From: Hyalella azteca
Lineage: Eukaryota > Arthropoda > Malacostraca > Amphipoda > Hyalellidae
Assembly: GCF_000764305.2 (NCBI RefSeq)
Contig: NW_025935231.1
Location: 248,001 to 312,000 of the forward strand
Direction of reading: 5' to 3'
DNA: 64,000 nucleotides
Positions within the stretch are counted from its first letter, which is position 1, and each line of letters starts with the position of its first letter. This document shows positions 46,141 through 57,200 of this stretch, piece after piece. The notes under the pieces are model-generated. The model did no database searches. It was given only the letters and a program-made list of their open reading frames with translations, and was not told the origin of the DNA. The position numbers and the translations under genes are program-made.

Positions 46141-48248
46141 TGTAAAATCTGCATGAACTACGCGACTTGTTTGAAACGCATTTTTTTCAAAAATGTTGGA
46201 ATAGTAGATTAACGTCGGGTCTGTAAAATATATTTTTTATAATCGACAATTATTTATATTCCTCAATTTCTGATCCGCAAGTCTTCATCCGAGAGATTTG
46301 AAACAACGGAACCTCGTGTGTTATCAGCTTACCACATCATCACAACAGTTATCCGTGCACGCAAATATACTGCAGGATTGACGTCTGTTTCAATCCATCT
46401 ATCATTCTTATCTGAATCTCATGACGTGATAATTGTTTGCACCACTCGGAGTCTTCTGTTATGCCCCTGATTACAATCTCATGTGTTTTTATTGAACAAA
46501 TGATTTATCCACGTCGTTGATTTGGCCTGCTTTTCAGCAAACAAAATCTTAGAACATAGAAGGTATTTTCTCGTGTGTTTTCCATGACGCTTTTTAGCAC
46601 ATCTTCTCATTTATGGAAAAAAGGCGCTACTGTGCTCCGCCATGTCCGTCTGTCTGTCTGTCCGTGACTTCACGTTTTCGTCGACGAGAAAATGCGCTCT
46701 CTGTCACTCATTGCAGTGAGTACCGAGTTATATTTTTTTTATATCGGTTATTGGTTGCTGCAGCTCTGTTATAGCACATAACTTACATAACGCACGTTAT
46801 TCGTGTCAACATACGAAGTTTTGCCCCCAGACAGACGCCACAACCAGCACCAATTCACTACTCTAGATTTTGCGACGTGGATCTGGCAAATGAATATTAG
46901 TATTGTATATTATAGCTCCACATGTTTCTTATTTGTCTCATAGTTAAATCTGATAACTGCGAGCGCACAGCTCAGCTTCTCCGAATCAATTTTTAGTCTT
47001 AGCTATTGCTTATAAAAATTATTCAAAAAGTAACACGATGCAGGTTTTGTTGAACACCGGAGAGTAATTGCCTGTTAATTAGTTGGATAATGCATTTCAC
47101 AGCTAAAAATTCGCTGCCGGGTTAAGAAGCTTAAGGAAGAACTTCTGCCTAACTATTATCTAATATTCGCTGTCTTCGGACGAAGCCATTAACTGAACTA
47201 ATTAAATGAACTAATTCAATGTTAGTCATTACCTGGGGCCATACTTTCCAAATTCGCTAAGTGAACGTAAGTACTTACGCTCTATTTTTTTTGTCTATGA
47301 TTGGTGGATTTTGCTTAAAAGGCCGTCAATGATTGGCTGATGAACTTATGATCTCTTAACTTTTTTGAAAGTATGGGCCCTGGTGTCTAATAAAACTTGC
47401 ATTTAAGAACAACTCCTATTTACTAATTCCGAAATATTATAATCGCACTTTATGAACGAGCTCAAATATAAGCAACCAATATTCATGAATCCCTCCATTC
47501 ACAGACACCACCTTTCATGAATCATTCATCATTTTTAAACCTCCTCTTCAGCGAAGATGTAAACGAAATTCGTACGTCTTTGTGGACTTGATTGCGTGAA
47601 ATTCCGTGCGACGACATTTTATTTCGTCTCTCAATGTAATACTTGAAAGCATATCGACATTAAACGTTTTAAACTTGTCTTCAAAACATTATAATCATTT
47701 TAATTAATACATTGAACGTGCCCGATGGAGAAGCTAAAAATAATTTCGAAATGCTTTGTTGAAATGTCATTATCAAGGCATAAATGTCTTGATAAATATA
47801 TTTAAAACGTAAATGCCTAATCCTTACATTTATGTAAGGCTTTATATCTGATAGCAACCATATCATTCGATTCCAAGTACAGAGTGATGTCAGGTCATTT
47901 TCACAGACTCTGAGTGTTCATTACGAGAAAAAAAATTTCTGCACGTCACTAAAACGCTGTTCTGTCTGGATAAACTGGGTCAAGATAACCCACTCAAGGG
48001 CACAAATGCATCGCTATATGGACAAAGCCTCACTCATTTCTATGAGTGTCATGAGGTAAAACCCTCTTCCCTCATCACGGTGATAGTGAGTAGTGGCCGC
48101 TCACTATCATCACGGTGATAGAGTGCTGAGCGACCGCTTATAGTGTTGATGCCGTGCACTTATTAAGTTGATGATTACCGTGCATAATGACCTCTCATTG
48201 TGATGTCAAATTTTGTCGGACAATACGTTCCGAAAAGTGGAGAGAAAT
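46141..48248 (+). other. Intron, mostly unique
   Basis: Holds dispersed repeat family C copy 3 (46597-46745) and, at 48072-48120, inverted blocks around ATCACGGTGATAGTGAG. No exon seen. Confidence 0.5.
46597..46745. repeat. Dispersed repeat family C, copy 3
   Basis: TCTCATTTATGGAAAAAAGG, GCCATGTCCGTCTGTCTGTC, CGACGAGAAAATGCGCTCTC and TGCAGTGAGTACCGAGTTAT, as in the copies at 20290 and 23745. Confidence 0.8.
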
Positions 48249-48362
48249 TTGTCTAAATATCTATGCACTTCTTGCCCTTGTATGGAGTGATCCTGATCCA
48301 GTTTCACCCGGCAAACGAGCGTATCTGTGCTACGTGCAGCGAGTGTGTCACTATTTAGACAA
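48249..48362. mobile_element. Miniature inverted-repeat element (TTGTC[C/T]AAATA), 114 bp
   Basis: Left TTGTCTAAATATCTATGCAC, right GTGTGTCACTATTTAGACAA. The interior (GGAGTGATCCTGATCC) resembles that of 53474-53552. Confidence 0.65.
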
Positions 48363-48879
48363 CATGATCCATTAATTTCTCTACATGCATGGTGTGGTCA
48401 TGACCACCCACGATGAGCGCTATGGTGATAAGAGTGTCAGCACAACCGCGTTGTTTACAGTCCGCGTGACATCGTGTTGAAAAAACCGGATGCTCCAAAA
48501 TTAACCGGCGGCACGGAGCCAAATTAGCACACTTTGTGTCTTGATATCAGAACTAGAAATTGAATAACCGGAACCCGTTAGAGCATATTTTATTCATTTG
48601 TATATGTTTATTTTGACATTTACTATTGTCTTCGTCTTAATCGTAAAATAAATAAGACATATCTTAATGTTTCTTCGTCTTGATTGGTTTTCTGCTAAGC
48701 TCTGTTCCGTTTGCGTTGAAGATTTTCTGACGGTTTAAATTCCATGTCGAATTTAAGTGGAAACTTAACATTAATTAAACACACAATAGAGCATTTCTAG
48801 TGACACTAATCCAGCCTTGGTAAATGATTAATTCAGTCTTAGTGAAGGCGATTACGTCATAATCGAGCGTCTGCCGCTG

Positions 48880-49085
48880 CTGCTTGCTGGGCGGAGTGCA
48901 TGGCTCCTGCGGCACAGGATGTAGCCTTCCTGCTCCCCTTCTTGATTATATCCTGCCACCGCCACCGCCGCCGCTGCATTCCACTGCTGCGCTTCTTGAT
49001 TATATCCTGCCACCGCCACCGCCGCCGCCGCCGCCGCCGCTGCTGCTGCTGCTGCATTCCACTGCTGCGCTTCTTGATTATATCC
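48880..49085. repeat. GCC-rich minisatellite at a misassembled edge
   Basis: Units with TTCTTGATTATATCCTGCCACCGCC and GCTGCATTCCACTGCTGCGC. On the minus strand they read GYNQEAQQWN followed by poly-Ala/Val. A sibling block lies at 50805-50923. Whether it is coding cannot be judged here. Confidence 0.8.
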
Positions 49086-49123
49086 CTGTCTCTTATACAC
49101 ATCTAGATGTGTATAAGAGACAG
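49086..49123. other. Nextera mate-pair junction adapter (artefact)
   Basis: 38 bases made of CTGTCTCTTATACACATCT joined to its reverse complement, the circularisation junction of Nextera mate-pair libraries. Not biological. Confidence 0.97.
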
Positions 49124-49215
49124 GGATTATATAATGGTTCTATAACAGTTATATCCGGGGCAACCTAGGTGAACATGCTTTATTGAGAGTTGGTTGCATT
49201 GGTTGCTAGAAATTG

Positions 49216-49991
49216 NNNNNNNNNNNNNNNNNNNNNNNNNNNNNNNNNNNNNNNNNNNNNNNNNNNNNNNNNNNNNNNNNNNNNNNNNNNNNNNNNNNNN
49301 NNNNNNNNNNNNNNNNNNNNNNNNNNNNNNNNNNNNNNNNNNNNNNNNNNNNNNNNNNNNNNNNNNNNNNNNNNNNNNNNNNNNNNNNNNNNNNNNNNNN
49401 NNNNNNNNNNNNNNNNNNNNNNNNNNNNNNNNNNNNNNNNNNNNNNNNNNNNNNNNNNNNNNNNNNNNNNNNNNNNNNNNNNNNNNNNNNNNNNNNNNNN
49501 NNNNNNNNNNNNNNNNNNNNNNNNNNNNNNNNNNNNNNNNNNNNNNNNNNNNNNNNNNNNNNNNNNNNNNNNNNNNNNNNNNNNNNNNNNNNNNNNNNNN
49601 NNNNNNNNNNNNNNNNNNNNNNNNNNNNNNNNNNNNNNNNNNNNNNNNNNNNNNNNNNNNNNNNNNNNNNNNNNNNNNNNNNNNNNNNNNNNNNNNNNNN
49701 NNNNNNNNNNNNNNNNNNNNNNNNNNNNNNNNNNNNNNNNNNNNNNNNNNNNNNNNNNNNNNNNNNNNNNNNNNNNNNNNNNNNNNNNNNNNNNNNNNNN
49801 NNNNNNNNNNNNNNNNNNNNNNNNNNNNNNNNNNNNNNNNNNNNNNNNNNNNNNNNNNNNNNNNNNNNNNNNNNNNNNNNNNNNNNNNNNNNNNNNNNNN
49901 NNNNNNNNNNNNNNNNNNNNNNNNNNNNNNNNNNNNNNNNNNNNNNNNNNNNNNNNNNNNNNNNNNNNNNNNNNNNNNNNNNNNNNNNNNN
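49216..49991. other. Assembly gap (776 N)
   Basis: Run of N between GAAATTG and CTGCTGCTGTGG. Frames crossing it are meaningless. Confidence 1.
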
Positions 49992-50180
49992 CTGCTGCTG
50001 TGGCTCTTTTATCTGCTGCTGTGGCTCTTTCATCTGCTGCTGTGGCTCTTTTATCTGCTGCTGTGGCTCTTTTATCTGCTGCTGTGGCTCTTTCATCTGC
50101 TGCTGTGGCTCTTTTATCTGCTGCTGTGGCTCTTTTCTCTGCTGCTGTGGCTCTTTTCTCTGCTGCTGTGGCTCTTTCAT
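49992..50180. repeat. 21-bp minisatellite x9 beside the gap
   Basis: Units CTGCTGCTGTGGCTCTTTTAT or variants. The array is cut by the gap. Confidence 0.92.
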
Positions 50181-50766
50181 CCACTTAATGCACTTCTTGC
50201 AGTTACACTCCTCTAGTCTACCTTCAGTTTGCGTGCTGCAGTTGTACATTTTATATGTGCTTCAGTTCTTATGCTTGCTGTGACTTCAGCTTATTTAAGT
50301 AATGCTGCTGCATCATTCTTCGCCTGTAGTGTCTCATTTACCTGCTGTAGATGCCATTCTTATATGCAAATAAGCTACATATGTAAATGAGGTGGTGTGC
50401 AACAAGAGGTTAATGTATTAATTAGCTGGGCGAGCACGACGTGTTGGAGCCATAAATGGACATGTAACCGATTGCCCTCAGACTCATCTTGAACTTTCTT
50501 CACTCTAAAAAGCGGTCACATGCCTACACTCAGAAGAATTACTACGTTATATCGCCCAAATAGTGACACAATTTCTGCACGTATAGATATCGCTAATAGT
50601 ACGTTCTTCTGCCTAGCTAAGCTGTTTTCAGAATGACCTACAAAAAAATGTGTAATGTCTGCATTATAGTCAGATGGGGTAAGACAGGACCGAAATCTCT
50701 AACAAGCATGTAGCATCTATACCATGAATAAATAAAAAACCCTAAACCTATCACAAGGTGTAGTTA

Positions 50767-50804
50767 CTGTCTCTTATACACATCTAGATGTGTATAAGAG
50801 ACAG
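50767..50804. other. Nextera mate-pair junction adapter (artefact), second copy
   Basis: Same 38-base adapter palindrome as at 49086. Confidence 0.97.
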
Positions 50805-50923
50805 CCACTGCTGCGCTTCTTGATTATATCCTGCCACCGCCGCCACCGCCGCCGCTGCATTCCACTGCTGCTCTTCTTGATTATATCCTGCCACCGCCAC
50901 CGCCACCACCGCCGCTGCATTCC

Positions 50924-50961
50924 CTGTCTCTTATACACATCTAGATGTGTATAAGAGACAG
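50924..50961. other. Nextera mate-pair junction adapter (artefact), third copy
   Basis: Same 38-base adapter palindrome; with the second copy it brackets a 119-base block of the GCC-rich minisatellite. Confidence 0.97.
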
Positions 50962-51690
50962 TCTTTACATAGGTTTTCTTTAAAAATTAGCCAGAAATTC
51001 ATTATTTGCAGAAGAGGGTTGAAACAAACACTGAAATGACAGGCAATGATTGCTCTAACATATTCTTTTGTCAAATTAAATTCAGTGCAATTAGAATGCA
51101 TGCTATGGGCTGGTCCTTTCTTACCCCATGAAGGCTGCGATCCTGTCTTACCCCATTTGACTATACACATTTTATGCATGCGCTTGCCAAGAAATTCTGC
51201 TATTGTTTCTCTACCTGATTACTCACATTAATTATAAAGAAGAAATATATTTTTACATTCAATTGTATGCTAAGAAGGTCAGTGGTATTCACTTTTATCC
51301 ACTAGAGGGTACTATTTAATACTAGTTTACAGTGCACGTATGAAAGGTATTATTGCATTATTAGTATTCACAACCATTCAGTGCAAGATAATTTCGTAAG
51401 GTTTCGATCTTATTGTACGTGTTTTCAATATGCTTATTCAATGCTAGTATGCCACTGAATCTGAAGGTTTCCTTGAAGCTTGGCATTTGCATGCGTTCTT
51501 GCACAAGCTTCGAAGGGTTAGAAATAACATGTAATTTGACTGTACATTGTTCGTAATTTACTAGATGATGACGTCATTGATGTGAGGTTAGGAGGTTGAG
51601 TCACTCACATAATACGGTGCTGTTAATATAATACGTCGCACTGGTTAAGTAATACGGTGCTGTACGTCGCACTGGTCGAGTAATACGGTG
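50962..51690. other. Unique sequence right of the adapters
   Basis: No exon or element recognised; 51600-51720 has two or three diverged copies of TAATACGGTGCTG..ATAATACGTCG. Confidence 0.45.
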
Positions 51691-51717
51691 CTGCTAATAT
51701 AATACGTCGTGCGGTGT

Positions 51718-51965
51718 TATTTACCGTGTGAGGGAGGGAGGCGCGGAGAGGCACGTATGCCATTTACCGTGTGAGGGAGGGAGGCGCGGAGAGGCACTTA
51801 TGCCATTTACCGTGTGAGGGAGGGAGGCGCGGAGAGGCACTTATGCCATTTACCGTGTGAGGGAGGGAGGCGCGGAGAAGCACTCATGCCATTTACTTTG
51901 TGAGGGAGGGAGGCGCGGAGAGGCACTCATGCCATTTACCGTGTGAGGGAGGGAGGCGTAGGAGG
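51718..51965. repeat. 43-bp minisatellite x6
   Basis: CATTTACCGTGTGAGGGAGG then GAGGCGCGGAGAGGCACTTATGC; starts at 51761, 51804 and so on. Confidence 0.93.
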
Positions 51966-52021
51966 AGGGGTATAGAGGGGTGGGTATGAGAGGGCTCTAT
52001 ATTTGGTCACAAGACCTCGTC

Positions 52022-52225
52022 TCCTTGTGCTATATATGGTGACGTGATGCTGCGTGGTGTGGCTGTAGGTACTGTGCTGTGTTATGTGTTGCGTGTAGTG
52101 TACTGTGTTGTGTGTTGTGTGTAGTGTACGGTGCTTCGTGATGTGCTGTGCGTACTGTACTGTGCTGCGTGCTGTGCTGTGTATGATGTACTGTGCTGTG
52201 TGCTGATGCTGCGTGTGTACTGAAA
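52022..52225. repeat. TGTGCTG-type low-complexity tract
   Basis: Irregular GTACTGTGCTGTGTG repeats; a related CGTGTGCGTCGCTGTGTACGT block follows at 52290-52370. Confidence 0.8.
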
Positions 52226-52619
52226 CGCAGTAAGTGCCCCGCTTGAGTGAATGACATCACCGCCGCCCACTGCACATCACACTCGTGTTGTCATCTCGTG
52301 TGCGTCGCTGTGTACGTTGTCGTGTGCGTCTCTGTTTACGTTGTCGTGTGCGTCGCTGTGTACGTCGTGACACACAATTTACATTACATTAGCACCACCA
52401 CTTCAGAATTCAGCCGTTTTAATGCTGAACGCAACATAAAATTATTGTTCGGGTATATTTTTCTTTTATAATGTGCCCGTCTTCACTTCCCTCATATGAG
52501 GGATGGTCGCCAAGACGTGCCTCACAAGACCTAGAGAGGCCACGTCACTTCCCTCAGAAGCACTCGTCCCTCGTTACTCTTATGAGACTCATTGAGCCGC
52601 TACCCCTACAGCCTTCACC

Positions 52620-53005
52620 GCTTCCGCTGCTGTTATTTATACTGTTGTTGCTGCTGTTATTTATACTGTTGTTGTTGCTGTTATGTTTGCTGTTGCTGCT
52701 GTTATGTTTGCTGTTGCTGCTNCATTTATCGCGCATCGCCCAACATTTATCGCGCATCGCCCAACATTTATCGCGCATCGCCCAACATTTATCGCGCATC
52801 GCCCAACATTTATCGCGCATCGCCCAACATTTATCGCGCATCGCCCAACATTTATCGTGCATCGCCCAACATTTATCGCGCATCGCCCAACATTTATCGC
52901 GCATCGCCCAACATTTATCGCGCATCGCACAACATTTATCGCGCATCGCCCAACATTTATCGTGCATCGCACAACACTTATCGCGCATCGCACATTTAGC
53001 GCGTA
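52620..53005. repeat. TGCTGTTGCTGCT repeat joined by one N to a 21-bp minisatellite x13
   Basis: 52620-52721 is a TTATTTATACTGTTGTTGC / TGTTATGTTTGC repeat; a single N at 52722; 52723-53005 is CATTTATCGCGCATCGCCCAA repeated 13 times. The N is probably a forced join. Confidence 0.9.
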
Positions 53006-53079
53006 TCGCGAAACATTTACTTAGAACGGCACATATATCCTCTAGTGACATATGCATACAACTTTCTCGAGATCCGCTG

Positions 53080-53225
53080 AAGCTTCATCTTTTATCGTAT
53101 AAAATCTATCTAATATCTGAAGCTTCATCAAACACCGTAGGTATAACATTCATCTAATATCACACAAGCTTTATCAAACATCGCATAACATTCAGCTAAT
53201 GTCTTACAAGCTTCATCAAATATCT
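53080..53225. repeat. Diverged 45-50-bp tandem repeat x3-4
   Basis: AAGCTTCATCAAACA(C/T)CG..ATAACATTCATCTAATATC units. Confidence 0.65.
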
Positions 53226-53473
53226 CATTTATGAACTATGGTGCAATTTTCATCAAATCTAATTTTCAACAACGGCCACATAAGCTCTCTCCAACATTCA
53301 ATAAACATTTACAAGTACATGTATGATATGATGCATGATATGAAAAAAAATACAATTCAACAACAACAAATATGATGTATGACCGCGACAAGGCGTCGCT
53401 AATGCAAGCGTTAGTCATCTCCGTGACGCATTTCTATTTATACGCTGTGAGCACTCAGAGTAATGAGTGAGAC

Positions 53474-53552
53474 TTGTCCAAATAGTGATGTACTTATTTG
53501 TTCTTCTGCATGGGTTCATCCTGAGTAGTTTGGTGCGTCACTATTTGGACAA
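53474..53552. mobile_element. Miniature inverted-repeat element (TTGTCCAAATAGTGA), 79 bp
   Basis: Left TTGTCCAAATAGTGATG, right GCGTCACTATTTGGACAA; near-perfect inverted ends. Same family as 48249-48362. Confidence 0.75.
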
Positions 53553-53667
53553 AAGGAGCCATACATCTGTCTGAGTGAAGAGGCATTCCGAGGCAAATGC
53601 CGAGTCACTGCGGCGTCTGATCACGTACAGCGCCTCCCGGTCGTTCAACGCGAATTGAGAAGCAAAG

Positions 53668-53970
53668 ACAACAACAATTAAGTAAATCCACCGTATCTTC
53701 TTTTTTTCGATTAAAATACAATTGAAAAGCACAGAAAACAATTAAGTAAATCCACCATATCTTCTTTTTTTTCGACGAAAATGCAATTGAAAAGCAAAAA
53801 TATCAACAATTAAAGTAAATCCGCCGTATCTTTTTTTTTCGATGACAATAAAATTGAAAAGCACCGACAACAACAATTAGGCAAATCCACCGAATCTTCC
53901 TTTTATTTTTTCGATGAAAATACAATTGAAAAGCACAGAAAACAATTAAGTAAATTTTCCATATCTTAAT
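53668..53970. repeat. About 70-bp tandem repeat x4-5
   Basis: ACAATTAAGTAAATCCACC, a T-rich run, TTCGATGAAAATACAATTG and AAAAGCAC recur with small indels. Confidence 0.88.
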
Positions 53971-54420
53971 TTTTTGATGAGCATACAGTGAACTTCCTCG
54001 GCATTTTCATTGCTTTGGAATTTTTGGTGAACTTTTGATACAAAAAAGTAATAATGCAAGTAATTCCCGGTGGCGCTGCAGATAACGGGACCACGGTCGA
54101 GTGTCGTGTGTTCGAGCGGGCAACCTATCTGTGTTTTTGAGTACATTATTTCATGCGATTATTTATTACATGCGATTATTTGTTATAAAGTCTCAAGGTG
54201 GTGGGCAAGTGTGTGTATATTTATTTCGTCATATTTATGTTTTAATTATTTATGCATAAATATTTAGTGTACTTAATTAGCATTGTGTTAGCTGATATTT
54301 TGGGTCCAACTGCATGTGATGCATAAAGTTTATAGCTGATAATGTGATGATGTATCCACACTTGAGCCTCTTTACAGACGTCACTACATGTGATGTGCAC
54401 ATATACTATGTGTAGTGTCG

Positions 54421-55035
54421 GTATGCAGCAGTTTGCTGTGCGTGTTACTGATTGTACTGCTGTTTGCTGTGCGTGTTACTGATTGTACTGCTGTTTGCTG
54501 TGCGTGTTACTGATTGTACTGCTGTTTGCTGTGCCTGTTACTGATTGTACTGCTGTTTGCTGTGAGTGTTACTGATTGTACTGCTGTTTGCTGTGCGTGT
54601 TACTGATTGTACTGCTGTTTGCTGTACGTGTTACTGATTGTGCTGCTGTTTGCTGTGAGTGTTACTGATTGTACTGCTATTTGCTGTGAGTGTTACTGAT
54701 TGTACTGCTATTTGCTGTGAGTGTTACTGATTATACTGCTGTTTGCTGTGAGTGTTACTGATTGTACTGCTGTTTGCTGTGCGTGTTACTGATTGTACTG
54801 CTGTTTACTGTGAGTGTTACTGATTGTACTGCTGTTTGCTGTGAGTGATACTGATTGTACTGCTGTTTGCTGTACGTGTTACTGATTGTGCTGCTGTTTG
54901 CTGTGAGTGTTACTGATTGTACTGCTGTTTGCTGTGAGTGTTACTGATTGTAGTACTGCTGTTTGCTGTGCGTGTTACTGATTTTACTGCTGTTTGCTGT
55001 GCGTGTTACTGATTGTACTGCTGTTTGCTGTGCAG
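54421..55035 (+). repeat. 31-bp minisatellite (about 20 units) ending in the LIM1 acceptor
   Basis: Unit TGCTGTTTGCTGTGCGTGTT then ACTGATTGTAC. The last unit reads TGCTGTTTGCTGTGCAG and its AG is the acceptor of exon 55036. Other units have GCGT, GAGT, CCTG or ACGT in place of GCAG. Confidence 0.95.
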
Positions 55036-55131
55036 GCAAGACGTTCTGCGAGAAGTGCTCCAAGAAGTGCTCGGGGGAAGTACTGCGTGTACAGGATAAG
55101 TACTTTCACGTGCAGTGCTTCAGCTGTAAAA
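55036..55131 (+). CDS. unc-115: unc-115 exon: first half of LIM1
   Basis: Phase 1 in, phase 1 out (donor A|GTGAGT). Encodes KTFCEKCSKKCSGEVLRVQD and KYFHVQCFSCK, with the first zinc module CxxC..HxxC of LIM1. GEVLRVQDKYFHxxCF is diagnostic of the abLIM family. Confidence 0.95.
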
Positions 55132-55311
55132 GTGAGTTCATCTGTGTGATTGAATAAGCTCAAAAAAACATAGCTTGTTATTTGATAATTTTATCATCAA
55201 ATTTAAGAAATTTTACTACAAATTACAATATTGATTTTTTTAGTCGCGTTCACAAGTTTCAAAAATTCTGCATGCTCGGCGTTAATTTTCACAACACTTC
55301 TCTTTAGCTTT

Positions 55312-55612
55312 ACTTCATGTTTGTTTGTTTTTCTGCTACAAATATTACTTATAATCGATATGTAACAAACTTCTACCTGTCCAATCGATCTGAAATTTTG
55401 CACACTTGCTTAAAGTCTGAGATAGTGCTTGAATCAATTGACAAAATGAATCATTTAAAAAAGTAAAAAAATTAAATCTTGAAAAAAGTAATAAAATGAT
55501 TTTTTTAAACATTAAAAAATAAAAAATTCAAAAAAATTCATTGTACATGTAACATCGCAGACGCTGTCCTCTTAAGAAGTGTTGTCTTTAAAAAGTAATT
55601 TTTAAACGCCAA
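55312..55612. repeat. Dispersed repeat family D, copy 2
   Basis: TGTCCAATCGATCTGAAATT, CAATTGACAAAATGAAT, ATTCATTGTACATGTAACAT and AGTAATTTTTAAACGCC, in order as at 31425-31700. Confidence 0.75.
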
Positions 55613-56224
55613 TTATTAGCTCTTAGCCTACCGCTAATATTGGGGTACGTTTTTAATTTGCGTGTCCTTGCCTTTCCGGGTAATACAGTTTATTCGGTCC
55701 TTATCGTTTTTGTAAGTTTACTTTCAGACTTGATTATCTGAGTGTATAAGATGTTAATATACCATGTGATATAAAATCACTCATGAACTTATAGGTTCCT
55801 GGAACTGATTGGTCAAGTGTGACGACACTTTGACTTAATTTCTATGATCTTTTATTCGAGGATTGTTCTAGGTGAAGCGGTCATGTGAAATTTAACTTCA
55901 ATTTTATTTAAGAGTTCTTGCAACAACAAATCGGCTAATGAAAAGCTCTTGTTAAAATATGACATACTTATGAAAATAATTTACTTAATGAAATACCATT
56001 TTCCTTAATTTGTACCTGTCATGTTTCTGGTTGGTCCACGTTTGAGGCTGTGAGTGATCATAAATTACGGCTCTTCGATTTCCAGCTATGACGTGGTTTT
56101 TTCCTCTACGTCAGAGGCTGTGTGAATCTTTTATAAAATACGTCTCATTAAAATATGTTATGACTAATTAGAACAAAATAAAATATAACTAAGTACAATT
56201 AAAATATGCCCCACCGCGTCTCAG

Positions 56225-56533
56225 GCTGCAAGAAGTCGCTAGCAGCGGGAGGTTTCTTCACACGAGCCCCCGACCACTTCTGCACCGAGTGCTACCAGCA
56301 GCAGTTCGGTACACGATGCGAGACCTGTGGGGAATACGTCGAGGGGGAGGTGGTGTCTGCCTTGGGGAAGACTTACCACCAACGCTGCTTCACGTGTGAC
56401 CGCTGCAGACAAAGCTTCCCCTCAGGGGAACGCGTTACATACACCGGCAAGGAGATACTGTGTATGCGATGCTTCCAGATCCCCGTGAGGGACACTCAGA
56501 GTCCCCAGCCTTCCCCTTCACAGCCTGGGCCGC
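56225..56533 (+). CDS. unc-115: unc-115 exon: second half of LIM1 and LIM2
   Basis: Acceptor GCGTCTCAG, donor CCGC|GTGAGT, phase 1 both sides. Joined to exon 55036 it completes CFSCKSCKK, the second CxxC. Then GGFFTRAPDHFCTECYQQQF, RCETCGEYVEGEVVSALGKT, YHQRCFTCDRCRQSFPSGER and a Pro/Ser tail. All eight LIM2 ligands are present. Confidence 0.97.
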
Positions 56534-56574
56534 GTGAGTGATTCATTGGGGAGTGAGGTTTAGTCTGTGTGGTC

Positions 56575-56775
56575 ATTAGATTGCTTTTAGACTGTTTAGT
56601 ATAGTACATTTAAGGTACTATATTATTCAGTATCTTACTTCTATAGTACTATGCTATTTAATATACCATACTATTGACTATATAGTGGAGTATTGTATAG
56701 TACATTTGAAGTTCTATACCATACTGTTTAGTATAGTACTATATACTACATATATAGAGTAGTATTTTCATGATA
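56575..56775. repeat. TAGTAC-rich diverged tandem/palindromic tract
   Basis: TGTTTAGTATAGTAC.. appears twice among many TATAGTACTA palindromes. Confidence 0.6.
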
Positions 56776-56989
56776 TAGGTACTATGTTTGGCAGGTCGCC
56801 GATTCTTGCAAAGTTCGTTTTTACTTACAAGAGATCGTACAACTGATCAATTGATCAGTCAGTGATTGCGTGTTATATTGTACATATTTGTTTTAAAATT
56901 CTACGTGTTTACTTTCTGAAATAGTAACATATTTTTAAATAGTATATAATGAATATTTATGTCTATACTGAATGGCGGACCGTTGTCAG

Positions 56990-57116
56990 GCTGCGCGGGC
57001 TGTTCAGAGGAGCTGTTCGAGGGCCAGGCTCTGATAGCCCTGGACCGACAGTGGCACATCTGGTGCTTCAAGTGTACAGTGTGCAGTGCACTGCTGCACG
57101 GGGAGTACATGGGCAA
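56990..57116 (+). CDS. unc-115: unc-115 exon: LIM3
   Basis: Acceptor CCGTTGTCAG, phase 1 in, phase 2 out (CAA|GTGAGT). Encodes CAGCSEELFEGQALIALDRQ and WHIWCFKCTVCSALLHGEYM; the ligands CxxC, HxxC, CxxC of LIM3 are present. Confidence 0.96.
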
Positions 57117-57200
57117 GTGAGTACAGCGTGCAGTGCACTGCTGCACGGGGAGTACATGGGCAAGTGAGTACAGCGTGCAGTGCTCTGCTGCACCGCCATG
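57081..57200 (+). repeat. 47-bp tandem copies of the LIM3 exon end with donor
   Basis: GTGCAGTGCACTGCTGCACG..GGCAAGTGAGTACA begins at 57081 and 57128, with a partial third at 57175. Each full unit has a CAA|GTGAGT donor; the period is not a multiple of 3. Confidence 0.93.

Noticed and set aside
49086..49123. 38-bp perfect palindrome as a natural hairpin or attachment site
   Set aside because: It is exactly the Nextera junction adapter and occurs three times.
49180..50283. Frames of 332-356 codons spanning the gap
   Set aside because: They consist mostly of N; the remaining ends are a 21-bp repeat.
52554..53057. Cys-rich minus frame (CWAMRDK repeats) resembling a short metal-binding protein
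   Set aside because: It is a 21-bp minisatellite read in one of several open frames and crosses an N.
54421..55035. CRISPR-like array appearance
   Set aside because: Contiguous 31-bp units with no unique spacers, in an animal intron.
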